From positions 511,631 through 575,630 of the forward strand of contig KN834764.1 of assembly GCA_000827265.1 (NCBI GenBank): a DNA stretch of 64,000 nucleotides, written 5' to 3'. Position numbers and translations under genes: made by a program. This stretch comes from Collybiopsis luxurians FD-317 M1 (lineage: Eukaryota > Basidiomycota > Agaricomycetes > Agaricales > Omphalotaceae). Below, in pieces: positions 35,594-46,379 of this stretch (its first letter is position 1; each line of letters begins with the position of its first letter). The notes beneath the pieces were generated by a model that saw nothing but the letters and a program-made list of their open reading frames with translations, made no database searches and was not told where the DNA came from.

Positions 35594-37270
35594 ATGCGGC
35601 TTTGCTCTCGTTGCGGGGAAAACGTATCGGAGTCCTGCTTGGAGCTAGACTTCACCTCATTACACGCAAAGCTACGGTCAGAGTATGGTCCCGCCTCCGT
35701 CCAGTTGGATGAAGTTCACCGAATTCTTGGAAACCTCCATCAGGATTTGAAGGTCCTGGAATCGGCTAGCTTGGAAATCGAAACCCATCGGAGCTGTATA
35801 CTAGAATATGGGGCTCAAATTCAGTCTCTGCTTGCACCTGTCCGCAAGATCCCCAATGAAATCTTACAGCAGATCTTTGACGAATGCTGCGATATGAACT
35901 ATTTCGTAGTATCCAAACCGTCTCCCACAAGCGTACGTTCACTCCGCAGAAAGCCTGCGATGGCCATCAGCTCTGTCTGCTCACGCTGGCGTACAATCGC
36001 TTTTTCCATGCCTCAAATGTGGACTGGAATATCGCTCGAGTGGAATTGGGATGCAAAGGACGATATGGATGATTTTGACAAGCTAGAGCATCAAAATCTC
36101 TTCTTTCCTTTGACGACTTTTCTCGGTCGATCCCTGGAGCTCCCACTGGTCCTCGATTTTGTGTTAAAGGCAACACCAAAGTTTCCGAACAACAGTCTTC
36201 ATCCATTTATGGCGCAACTAGAAAGGCAGACTTATCGCTGGCAAAGCTTGAGCTTTCACTCAGAGCGCTTCAACCTAAAGAATCTTTTTTCCCGGTACGA
36301 ATTCCCCCACCTCCCGCTTCTCAACAATCTTGGACCAATCGATGATTTCGTTACGATTCACTCGATCGGTAAGGACGTCGTACCAAGGTTAAACTCGTTG
36401 GGAGTCGAGTTCTTCTTTCCTGATGCTGTGGAGTTTCCCAAATTTCCCTTTACGCAGATTCTTCATCTAGAATTACGTGAAGGTGTGGTTAGTATTCACA
36501 AATTGTTTGAAGTTCTACTCAATCTTGAATCACTGGTGGTAGTCGGAGATTGTCAAGTTGTCGGCCCTCCTGAAGACCCCCAATTCGTAACGTTTCCCTC
36601 GATGCGCAGTTTGACTGTACGTCTGGGTAAAACTAATCCGGTTAACCTTTTCCGCTCGATATTTTCCTTTTTAAGGGCACCGTTACTTGGAACACTTCAT
36701 CTTGAAGCATCGAACTCTAGGTGGACGCCGGGTTCCTGGTCTAATATTGGCCCATTCTTGACGTTCGTACAACGATCATCCTGTCCTTTAACAACTCTTT
36801 CCATCAAAAGTATACCACTTTCCGACTCTGACCTCGTTCACCTCGTTCGCCTCGTGCCCACCCTCCATTACCTCACCGTCACAGAAACTGACCTTGTGGT
36901 AGAGGACAGTTCCATAACGGACCGGTTCATCGAGAGCCTTCATGCATCGCGAACAAGCCTTTTGCGCCCACAGGCAGAACCTCTCGTTCCAAGATTACGT
37001 TCTCTGACCCTGGAGACTCGAACTAGTGGGATATACCCGCATATTGTGGTAGACATGGTTTGTTCTCGGTGGATTCCTTCTGCCATTTCTTATGCGAGCG
37101 GAAAACCCTATCCTACAGAGGTAGTTCCCCATCCTGTGGACTGTCTCCGAGAATTCATTCTGAGAATTTGGAACCCTGAACATAAAGACCTTCCCGAGTA
37201 TATCGAAAAGCCGTTGGAGTCCCTCGAGAGGTGCGGGATGAGATTGCATGTTGGAGCGAAGGGTGATTGA
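35594..37270 (+). CDS. F-box array copy E, intact
   Basis: A 558-residue intact copy, more diverged from A-C and closest to the relic copy D. It has the CSRCGENV start, the coiled-coil-like region, the F-box-like core VRKIPNEILQQIFDECCD with VCSRWRTIAFSMPQMWTGI, degenerate LRRs and the C-terminal DCLREFILRI block. It probably acts as an SCF substrate receptor, as inferred for its siblings. An inverted repeat lies in its putative promoter. It is the last array member; nothing F-box-like follows. Confidence 0.83.
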   Translation: MRLCSRCGENVSESCLELDFTSLHAKLRSEYGPASVQLDEVHRILGNLHQDLKVLESASLEIETHRSCILEYGAQIQSLLAPVRKIPNEILQQIFDECCDMNYFVVSKPSPTSVRSLRRKPAMAISSVCSRWRTIAFSMPQMWTGISLEWNWDAKDDMDDFDKLEHQNLFFPLTTFLGRSLELPLVLDFVLKATPKFPNNSLHPFMAQLERQTYRWQSLSFHSERFNLKNLFSRYEFPHLPLLNNLGPIDDFVTIHSIGKDVVPRLNSLGVEFFFPDAVEFPKFPFTQILHLELREGVVSIHKLFEVLLNLESLVVVGDCQVVGPPEDPQFVTFPSMRSLTVRLGKTNPVNLFRSIFSFLRAPLLGTLHLEASNSRWTPGSWSNIGPFLTFVQRSSCPLTTLSIKSIPLSDSDLVHLVRLVPTLHYLTVTETDLVVEDSSITDRFIESLHASRTSLLRPQAEPLVPRLRSLTLETRTSGIYPHIVVDMVCSRWIPSAISYASGKPYPTEVVPHPVDCLREFILRIWNPEHKDLPEYIEKPLESLERCGMRLHVGAKGD

Positions 37271-37494
37271 TACTCAAAAGCGGTGCTATCAGTTCGACTT
37301 TATAAATTTCTTGGACTTCTTGTTCGAAAGATGATGATAAATGCATATAAGATGTACTTAGTATCAAAAGTAGTATAGTGTAAACTCCACTACTACTTCA
37401 TATTGAAATTATTAGCCAATATGACTGAGCATTGAACGTTTGAACACGGTGACTTGACCTTCAAATTTCAAGCCAATGTACTTTCCGCAACCAC

Positions 37495-37620
37495 TGAATC
37501 CGACTCGGTTGAGGAGCCTAGAAACGGATTCCCCGGTTCTTCGACCCGACGAAGATTGGGGCTACTGTCCCGTCCCACCTTATAGTCGAGTATTCAGGAT
37601 GCTAGAAACGGACACACTCC
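37495..37620 (-). pseudogene. Relic of the RPGxxVSSxLN secreted family
   Basis: The sequence aligns along its length with the C-terminal repeat region of the gene at 38142-39035 (compare 38166-38280). On the minus strand it reads VSVSSILN and, further on, GESVSRLLN, interrupted by stops. No signal-peptide exon belongs to it. It shows that this gene family was duplicated here and partly lost. The stretch from 37621 to 38141 contains no gene I can support. Confidence 0.7.
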
Positions 37621-38141
37621 GTTGTCTCCTCTGAGGTGCCACTTGTGGCGTCTCGAACACGTTTGCCCGCCCTATTTATGTGCGGCGAAGACAGTCTCGC
37701 GCAGTCCGGCCGCTCCGTTAAACTTGCAGAAATTTTGATTCCTATTACTATAGATTTTCCAAGTTGCGAAAACTTTCTACCTGGAATCAGAGTGGATGGT
37801 ATGATACGTGCATGCCTTGCATGCCACGTTAACTTCGGTGTTACCGTAAACTACGAAGAAACGTTTTTGAACTTTTGAGATTCTCTGCGGACAGAATCTC
37901 TGGCCCAAGTATATATCGCTACAGGTAGCCAAGCTAGTCAACCCATGGTTGAGGGACAAGCACTGAACGTATGAACAGAACCTTCCGTTAAACAGGCTTT
38001 TTGAACGACCTCGGTACATTCAAGGTCGACGCACATTGGAGGGTACGGGGAGTCTGACATCAAAAAGAGAATCTGCGGCTTTGCTGGAAATTTAGAAAGG
38101 AGCAAATACTAGTACTTAACACGAGATGGATACAAAAGAAC

Positions 38142-39035
38142 CTAGATTAACTCTGACGATACATGTCGATTAAGGATACTGGAAACAGATTCCCCAGGTT
38201 TCCGATTTGAGCTGGATTGAGATCGCTGTCCTTGTCCTGACCCACCTGACTGAGGGTTAAGAATGCTAGAAACGGACACCCCTGGCCTCGAATCAGCTTG
38301 AGGTCGCTGTCCCCCCTGCCCTCCCCCGCCTGATTGAGGATTAAGAATGCTTGAAACGGATACGCCGGGCCTCGTATCAGCCTGAGGGTGCGCAGCTGCC
38401 GCCCCAGGTTGAGGTTGGCTCGATGCATGCCCGGTCGACGCAGACGCCTCTGGTTGCGATGAGCCAGATGTACCCGACATCCAAGGTCTTATGTTTCCAG
38501 GTAATGCAGCAATAAATGCCTGACGTTCATAGCCCGAACATTGTAAGAATTTCGTGATAAAGTCATCCACTGAAACAGGCCGGAGATTTTTGATCTCGTT
38601 TACAAGTCCTTCCGGCGTCTTCGCCAAATCTTTATGGCGGATAGTGCCCTCGACAGAATATAACCGGTTCTGTTTCGACAAACGAGTCATATGGGTGACA
38701 GGTACTTCTCCTTTGTTCCATCGGTGATGGTAAACCTCGTGCTGGTTGGTAGTCTTCTTGATGAGTGAGAAGCTGTCCATGCCAATTATGAACGCAGGGT
38801 CCTCCGTACGACCCTCCGGTTCTGGAACATGAAGTAATGTTTGAACATTGGCGGGGTTTATAATTCCGAGTTTATAGTCTGCCAAACGATGTCAACAAAC
38901 GGAAGGAGTGAAAAATTGAGATACATACTTGAACGTCTCTCGATATTTGCACTCTGAGACAATGGGGGAAGCGGTCACAGCGAGAAGACTGGTTGTGAAA
39001 CAACATATTGCAGCCAAATGTGCGAGAAGGAACAT
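38142..39035 (-). CDS. Secreted repeat protein, RPGxxVSSxLN family copy 1 (frame problem)
   Basis: Exon 1 (39035-38929) codes a clear signal peptide, MFLLAHLAAICCFTTSLLAV followed by TASP. Exon 2 (38878-38142) codes a globular part of about 130 residues with HEVYHHRW, then a low-complexity tail. The tail has three repeats of the form RPGVSVSSILNPQ, the last KPGESVSSILNRH, spaced by Gly/Gln/Ser linkers. The paralogue at 51823-52609 has the same two-exon plan. Here the only good donor (GTATGT) and acceptor (GGCAG) leave the two exons one base out of frame, while the paralogue joins correctly. The copy may be inactivated, or use an unseen splice site, or carry a sequence error. The family is unknown to me; secretion is supported, function is not. 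Confidence 0.7.
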
Positions 39036-39439
39036 TTCCAAGTAGTGAGTTATTAACGGCTACAAAATTGTCAGTAAGAAATACTACTGAGCACAGTAAC
39101 ACTGTGGTAGACGCACAGAATGGATGAGTTTGTCCTGCAAAGCTCAGCCTTCAGATTATATAGAACTATGGGGGAAACATATCGAGGTGAGATCTGGGTC
39201 CATGAGTGTCCGAGAAATGAACGTACCGGACCAGCGTTGAGGGACCAATGCTGCCAGCTTGCCACTTTTATCTATGATCAGGATCGCACTGCCACGCAAC
39301 TGCAGGCATTAAGCAATGCTCGCTAGAACAAAATTTGAAATCTAATCGGGTTTGGTGCCTAGCGCGTCGGACATCGAAGCTTACGGTAGTGCATTCAAGT
39401 GAACCTAAACATGACTCCGAGATCGTTGAGAACACATAA

Positions 39440-39480
39440 ATCTCGATTAAAGATTAGAACAGATTCTCCAGGCCTCCAAC
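39440..39480 (-). pseudogene. Small fragment of the RPGxxVSSxLN repeat
   Basis: The minus strand reads a decayed RPGESV-S-LNR copy. It aligns with 38166-38205 of the adjacent gene, with a few gaps. It is too short to be functional. The rest of 39036-39740 holds the promoter of copy 1 and nothing else I can support. Confidence 0.5.
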
Positions 39481-39740
39481 TCGGAGGGTTGACAAGGATG
39501 CGGGAGAGTGCGGTTAAGGGGCCCACACAATGATGTACGATAACACAGCTATGAGTGGAAACGTCATCTATTTTTACTTCGCCCAGCTGGAGTTATGGAA
39601 AGGGAAAGTCAAAGCTGTAACTCCTCGCAATCGTAAGTGTAACTTCCCCGAGATGGAGGTGCTCGTGGTGGCGCCAAGTAAGTGCACTAACAAAATAGTT
39701 CTATACTAGATACATCCGACATTGCACTTAATGCTTTTGA

Positions 39741-40686
39741 TCAATCCCAATCTAGACCTGCCGTTCCACTCCCATCTCCATTGCCGCGGACAGCATTTTC
39801 AATCGCTTCTGCTAGAGTACGAAGGGCTAGAACGTCTTCCGACAGGTCCTGGGGCGGTTGGGTACCTGGAATATAAAGTGTGAGAGGCAAGTTATTCTTC
39901 ATCAGAAGGTAGAATAAAGTGTAAAGGCCTGTTATGTTACCTACCTTGCCCAAATCCAATGTCTATCTTTCCATCCCGAACTCCCAAAGCGCGCTGCAAG
40001 GCTCGTTCTCTTTCTATACCGGAGAGCTGGTCGATTGATATAAGAAGGTTGCGAAGGCGTTGATTTGGCTCGTCGGGCTGGCCTGGCACGGGGGAAGGTG
40101 TGAAAAGAGCTTTTCGGACAGAGGCAGAGGATGCTACAGAAACACAAAGAAGATTAGTTCAGAGGCAAACTATGGGTAGGAAAGATTGGAAGAACTTACC
40201 AATCGCCTCGTAATGCCTCATTCTTAACGGTTTTGGATCGTTCCTTTGTAAAGGGTCAGGATAAGCTGGTTCTTCTTCAGAAATGTACGGCCATCTCAAA
40301 GACGTGAGCGGCTTCAAAGGGGTAGAATCGCTTAGAGAAGCTTCTTCGCCCGCTGTGGGTTCCTCTTTCGACAATGGTTCCTCTTTCGAAGCAGGTTCGG
40401 GTTGAGCTGGATCTAGAGTCAAGCTAGATGTTGCGGAGACTAATTTTTGATTCTCCTGGCATCTTTGGTCGTTTTCGGGAGATACGTCCTTGTGCTTTTT
40501 GTAGCATGCTACGGAACAGCTGGGTCCATTGAAATGTAAGATAAGCTAGGTGAGGCCGAAAGAGCCAACTTACTATGGGATAAGACACCCTGAGCAAGTA
40601 TATTGGCTCTCAACTTCGTTACAAATTTTGCAGGTGGCCTTTTCCCTACGTCTAGATTGGCCTCCTCCTCGACGATGCTGGGACAT
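39741..40686 (-). CDS. HIT-type zinc-finger protein, ZNHIT3/Hit1-like
   Basis: Four exons (40686-40574, 40519-40200, 40133-39945, 39865-39741) close in phase and give 248 residues. Residues about 18-50 form a zf-HIT finger: CKICNEVESQYTCSGC, then YCSVACYKKH. The intron falls between the second CxxC and the YCS segment. A Pro/Glu-rich linker and the block LRNLLISIDQLSGIERERAL follow. HIT fingers of this type (yeast Hit1, human ZNHIT3) belong to the box C/D snoRNP assembly machinery in the nucleus. The assignment to Hit1/ZNHIT3 rather than another HIT protein rests on size and the N-terminal finger only. Nothing nearby suggests regulation. Confidence 0.75.
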
Positions 40687-42654
40687 TGAGAAGCCAGATA
40701 ATGGGTACGAATTCGGAAGGGTTAGCTATTACTTCCAATCTGAGGCCCTAGAAGAAACAGTGAACATGGTGATTGGTGAAAAAGAAGCGGCGCGCTTGAC
40801 GGCGGACCGCTTGCAGCTATTAAGCGCTGGTTTGTCAGAAATAAGCGCCTGTGTCTTGTCCTCTCACCAAACCGACACCAAACGTTGAATAATTCCTTTT
40901 CTTCCAATTCGACCAGTATAATATCAATTATCCTAAGAATTTGAACTTTTGTCACCAAATTATCCTGAAGGTTGACTAGCCGGGAATTTTGCGAAGGAGG
41001 AGGCGCAAACGACCAAGGTATTTGAGTTCGATTTCCGCTGTTGTAGTCATTCTAGCCAGGTTCCAGCTTACCTTGCTTTCGTCTGATTCAGTGATTGTTG
41101 ATAGTAAAATAGAATATCGATCCTGTAAGAATACTGGCCGTTGTGCAAAACTTTTTTACTTCAAATATCAACGGGGAATCGCATCGCGTGAAGAGACTTG
41201 ACGAGAACGATGATCCCTGAGATCGACACTAAAGATCTTTTATCCGCCTCAGCGCCCGCGCGTTTTGCATCTATTCATGCTCAAATGTCACCCAAGTCCT
41301 GACGATACTTTCGGACGAACGTTCATTCTCCCGTTGCATCTCTCTTCGCGACTAATTACGGCTAGTAGATACATCTACATTGGATTTTTGCACTCTATCG
41401 TCAACTGGTTCGCTAATACGATCACTGGTGAAACTCGGAAGGGTCTTCCCCTCGCTGTGGCAAGTAGCGTTTCCCAATTTAGTCAGGATCTAGATATTAA
41501 TCCTCCTCATTCAAGAACACAGCTGAAGTACATAGTACGAACTGGGGCTCTTCTATCCACTTGTGGCGGCACTCTATTTTGAAAGAGGCACAGCTGCACC
41601 ACATGTCACCACACGTCAAATACTGTGTGAGTCGGATTGCGATTATTCATGGGCTACCAATGTACCGCCAAGTCATGATCCCATGTTCCTCCTTTTACCC
41701 GATTGTGGTACCATGGCGCACCGGAGTTTGAGCTTTAGCACCTCCGCTTACTGCATGCGGGCAGGGAGAATTCCTCCGCTTCCTCGAATTTGGCGACTTC
41801 TCTACAGGTAGCGAACGTGCGCTTGAGACTTGTTGAACTTGTTGCGTACATTGCTCTTCGCTCTCAACGCTGGGAAGTAGTCTGCTTCTCGGCTTCCTCA
41901 ATGTATTGTATGTGTTCGGTCATTGACCAGGAATGAGTAAGCATCCGTTCTGATTGTGATTTCGTTTTAGGAAGATCCGATTCTTGACAAAGCTTGAGAT
42001 ACGATTGGAGAGTGAACATTAAACGTTGCAACACCTTCATGTACAGGATCCAGACTGTCTGGCATCGCTTACGATGATTAGGCAGCATCCCATCTTGAAA
42101 GAAAGTCTCGGCAGGTAAGTACAAAGTCGTTGACATTCTTTACTCCAGAGAAATTTAGACAAAAGGTCTTTGCGTCGCTTGCTGGCGAGACATTATCCAT
42201 ATCAATCATGCATTCTGCATCAATGGTCATTGTCAAGCCAATTTATACTTTGCTGTCAATGTACAGGCGCCTCCCCGCCAATTCAACATCGGCCACTCAT
42301 CACACGTTCGTTGACTCTACAATTCGCCGCACTTGCGTCTGTTATCCAGCCAAGCTATTCGGACCGAAAATTCCGTTTACTACCTCCTTCCTTAGCGAAG
42401 ACGTACAACCAAACGTGGTTGAAGAGAGATTTCCCCTTTCCGGTTGAGATTCGGAGCGCCGCACTTCTTGTTCCCCTTCCCCCTGGAAAGGATGTATTTC
42501 CCTTTGAAAATTCGTCTTTAGTCCGCAAACGTGCGATCGAAGGGCGGATTAAGAATTAATAAATACTTTATGAATATTCAATATTCCTTCCCTCTCTAGG
42601 ACTTGTCCTCCTACTCCCGCTCCCTAGACCTCTCAGGGACTCGGCTGAGGTCGA
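40687..42654. other. 2-kb intergenic stretch, no supported gene
   Basis: It holds the promoters of the divergent HIT-finger and TLC genes. Open frames at 41864-42136 (-, 90 codons, basic and helical-looking) and 42170-42559 (+, 129 codons) are the best, but neither shows a domain nor a phased spliced extension. Either could be a small lineage-specific gene. Confidence 0.35.
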
Positions 42655-44119
42655 ATGTCTTTCTCAATGATGTTCATCTCGTTAGGACACGATTTTAATT
42701 CCCCTCTTGTCCCTTCCGAACGATTTCAGTGGTCGGCTTTCTTCCTCTCCTTCGTCGGCCTTGCATCGGCGTACCACGTCTTCGCAGGCTCGAGATTTGG
42801 CATCACTACACCCAAGCAGGTCTCATGGATCATTACGACCTTGGCCAGTTTTACGATGACCGTGGCCAGTCTGCCGTTCGTCTACGACTATTTTGCTGGA
42901 CGGGGAGACGTCAAGGGTGTGAGGGCGTTCCCCGAACTGGCAGTATTTGCGAATAGATTTTTCCAGGGCTATTTGTTGGCGTAAGTATTGTAATTTATCT
43001 GCTGTGTTTTCTAGACCTTCCCAATAATTTTCTTTGACTAGCGATCTCTCTATGGGGACGATATATTACCGTCCCCAACTTAGTTTTCTTACTGGTTGGA
43101 TCCACCATGCTGTATATCTCGTAATCGTCGAGTACGCCGTCCGACAGAACTGGGCACATTTATTTTGTTTCGCTGCTTGTATGGAGGTAGGGGTTTCTAC
43201 TGGTTGCTCCGTTTCCTTCATCAGACTGACTTACGAATAGTTTCCAACTTTCATTCTCGGGATCGCAACACTTTTCCCTCAACTGCGATCCAACGTCCTG
43301 TTCGCCGCGTCTTTCTTTCTAACTCGTATCCTATTCCACATAGTCATTGCCTTTACATATTATCTACCGAAGAACCGCCCTCTTTCTCCTTCAGATGTAT
43401 CGACCTTTGAGGTATTATCCTCATCTTCATATTCACCCCCTGGAGCCTTACCAGCCGGCTCGATGGCACCTGCAGTCATCCTTACGTGTGTCTTCCCGAT
43501 GCATGCTACCTGGTTCCTAGGCTGTATAAATGGCTTCAAGAAGAGGGCAAAGTTAAGGAGAGAAGCCGAGGCGAAAGCGAGGGAATCTCTGATACCGATT
43601 ATATCTCTAGAGATATACTCTGCGCCCTCTAAAGCTGGTCTCTCGACGACACCCAAATCCTCCACCTCTTCATCGACACCCGCATCAGCTCCGCTAATCA
43701 GACTCCCAGATGCTCAAAGCAGCCTCATCAGACGTCCGTTACCACTTGCTCGCGCACAATATCTCTACGACCGCTATACGAATTTCTATACAACTAGATA
43801 TGCACATTATTCCTCGCGATACGCACATTATCGAGCTAGGCTTCGAGGAGGGCCCAGGTCTGCCGCAGCTTCTGTCAAGGAGCAGCTTAAGCAATCAGTG
43901 TCCTCGCTTCGTCCGAATCTGCAGCGGCTACCGTCTTTGGAGAGTCTTTCGTCCCTGCACCCGCTTTCGAGTTTGCCGAGTCCGAAATTTGAGATGTCGG
44001 CGTTCAGGTTTCAGCAGGTGGCGGAGACGTTAACGACTTCTTTGCCGTCAAGAGAAGAGGTGTATAGGTCGGTCGGATTGGGTAGGCGGAGATCCAGAGC
44101 GAAGATACAGACACAGTAG
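42655..44119 (+). CDS. TLC-domain multi-pass membrane protein
   Basis: Three exons (42655-42980, 43042-43186, 43241-44119) close in phase and give 449 residues. Hydrophobic helices start near residues 25, 55 and 100. The segment GYLLADLSMGTIYYRPQLSF followed by LTGWIHHAVYL is the TRAM/LAG1/CLN8 (TLC) signature, including the paired His. EFPTFILGIATLFPQL and further helices follow. The C-terminal 170 residues are Ser/Pro-rich and basic, probably cytosolic, with a YDRYTNFYTTRYAHY stretch of repeated Tyr/Arg. TLC proteins sit in the ER and handle lipids; ceramide synthases are one branch. The ceramide-synthase Lag1 motif is not obvious, so I place it in the broader TLCD group. Confidence 0.78.
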
Positions 44120-45175
44120 TCTCATGACTCACACCTTCCTCTTCCCCCTCCCTTATACGGATTGAATTCTTACTTTCCGCTGCTGCTGCTTCTTTAACGA
44201 CTTACGATTACGAACTCCGGACACTCATTACTTACATGCATACCCATTTCAATTTTCGACTCGTTTTTGTATCTCCATAGCGTTTTCATAGATCTATTCC
44301 GTTGTACCGCAGTGATGTACTGTATGTATGTACTGACTTCTTGTTATACCTACCTGCGTACCTGCCGGATTATGTTTGTACTTTGTGTATCTTTGGGATT
44401 TTTCTTTTGGTTTTCTGTTGCCTACATTATCGGGTTCAACTCCGGGTTTGAGTTTTTGTAGCCAGGTGTTATAGTCTATAATATGATATATCCTGTCCCT
44501 ACCCCTTCCTCGTTTTAGGGTGATAATCGTCCCTCCGTTGTCCGTCCACTTGATTGTTTCTTCCTATCCGTTTCTGATCAATGAGTACCGCCGTGTGGCT
44601 TCCGAAGGAAGGACAAAAAACAAAGTTTCCGCAAGTTCCCGTACTGATTACATAGGCGCAAGAAATCCAAGTTCGTATTCAACGTGCCATAGTCCAAGAG
44701 GAGCTAGATCTTGGATACGATTCTCACGGCCCGTTCCGCAATTTTGGGACTTGAGTATCGCCTAGAACTTGCTTCGAACAGGCCAGGAGAGCAAATTTCC
44801 CATACGCTTCGGAGTCGCCGCACCGGATTGTATCTGCCGCCATTTTCTGACCTCAAACCGGCTTCGTGTTGCCTATACCTGAAGCCATTCTAAAATCCTC
44901 AAACTTGATTAAATTGAAGTTTAGAATATGTTTACAATATATGGAAAAAATAGAGTTCATCCGCTTCAAAATGCAAAAGTTTTTCCATACCGACATTTTC
45001 GGTTGCAATTCTGATAGTAACTTAAATGCGGCAGAGGAATCAGCTGGAATGTGCGGCTCAGTACGCCGCGGACTAGCCGCTATTCCGTAATCACACTTAC
45101 ATAAAGAATGTATAAGCCGCCGGCGACCAAAACAAGGCGCGATCTCACGTATCTTTCTTCCCAACTGCAACCTTC
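44120..45175. other. 3' flank of the TLC gene and promoter of the 45.2-kb gene
   Basis: AT-rich sequence with a T-rich run after the TLC stop, as in 3' UTRs. No frame with coding character, no repeats. Confidence 0.45.
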
Positions 45176-45985
45176 ATGAAACGGCTCAGCCTTACCTCCG
45201 CGCCTCTATACTGCGTTTTACTGTATTCATTAATCTTCAACGCTTTCCATATCTTGACCAACTTGCCTTTCACCAAAGCTGCCATGGGCGACGAAGTTAA
45301 AGAATCGCTTACATCCCAAGTTGGGGGAATGACATTCTGGTCCGCCATCATCTCATTCTCCTTCCTTTCCCTCTTCCTTTCCCTCTTGACCATTTTCATT
45401 ATGCTGCGCTGCACCATCGGTCTTGTTATGTATCTCCGACCCAACCTGAAAGCAATTATCAACAGGCATGCGGCTGAAAGAAACGCTAGGAGGGAAGCTG
45501 AGAACAAGAAGAAGCCTTCCAAACGTGCAGTGTGGGCGGGCGTCTTTCTCTATGCTTACACTGGCATCAACATGATAATTATCGATGCCATGTTTCACCA
45601 CTCAAAGGATGCCGCGACGTTCAAGGATCGCTTTCTCCCGCACTTCATGTACTTTTGTGAAAAAGCTCGGGTTGCTGTTCATGCACAAATCTTGGCTCTT
45701 TCCTTCCTCTTCTTGTCTGTCACCATCTTCTCCCTTGTACGGGCCATTGTCTGTCAGCACCGCCAGCAGTATCTCTGTGTCCCTGCTCGTACTGATGCTG
45801 ACAAGGAAAGGTGTTCTGTGCCTGGCGAGACAGTGGATGTCGAAGCGCAGCAGGCTGCTCCCCATGTTCTAGAGCAGATACTTATTGACCTCTCGGACGG
45901 TATGAATTCGATATATGAGAAGATGGAGTTGTTTGTCACTCCTGATGTGACCAAGCAGGACAAAGAGCCTTTGATCAAATCATAG
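45176..45985 (+). CDS. Membrane protein of unknown function
   Basis: A 269-residue uninterrupted frame. Hydrophobic stretches lie near residues 10-30, 52-85 (TFWSAIISFSFLSLFLSLLT), 120-140 (VWAGVFLYAYTGINMIIID) and 170-195 (ILALSFLFLSVTIFSLV), giving three or four membrane helices. A basic loop (HAAERNARREAENKKKPSKR) lies between helices two and three. The C-terminal tail is acidic and ends LIKS. An alternative start is Met37 (MGDEVKES), which would remove the first hydrophobic stretch; that stretch could be a signal anchor. No family recognised. From 45986 to 46380 there is only 3' flank. Confidence 0.65.
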   Translation: MKRLSLTSAPLYCVLLYSLIFNAFHILTNLPFTKAAMGDEVKESLTSQVGGMTFWSAIISFSFLSLFLSLLTIFIMLRCTIGLVMYLRPNLKAIINRHAAERNARREAENKKKPSKRAVWAGVFLYAYTGINMIIIDAMFHHSKDAATFKDRFLPHFMYFCEKARVAVHAQILALSFLFLSVTIFSLVRAIVCQHRQQYLCVPARTDADKERCSVPGETVDVEAQQAAPHVLEQILIDLSDGMNSIYEKMELFVTPDVTKQDKEPLIKS

Positions 45986-46379
45986 CGTTCTCAGTCAGTT
46001 CAGTGTATGGATGTCTGCTTATGGACTTTGACAGCTTCTTTTTATCTTTTCTGCATTCACTGTGCATCCCTTTAGAGTTGGTTCTAGTTTCAACTTGTGT
46101 TAACTTTTCATGGTAGATTCACAACATAATTAACTTGTCTGCCAGCATCTGACACGGTAAATACATGTTACTACTAGTATGCTGTCAACTGTGGTTGGTA
46201 GTCCATGAATGCCTGGGCCTGTAGACACTCTCCTTGCTGCCCTTCCTCTCTGCTCCTGGCATAAGTACATATTGATAATGGGTTATGAGATGAATAATGA
46301 ACTTATTATTGCTGGCTCTTGTCAGAGCCTTATATACCTAAGTACATAGTATCTAGAAGGTTCTACTAATTACTAGTGT

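Noticed and set aside
28430..37270. RIP-like mutation of the F-box tandem copies
   Set aside because: CpG is not visibly depleted and two adjacent near-identical copies remain intact.
41864..42559. Two open frames of 90-129 codons in the 40.7-42.7 kb gap
   Set aside because: No domain, no spliced extension and no supporting signals.
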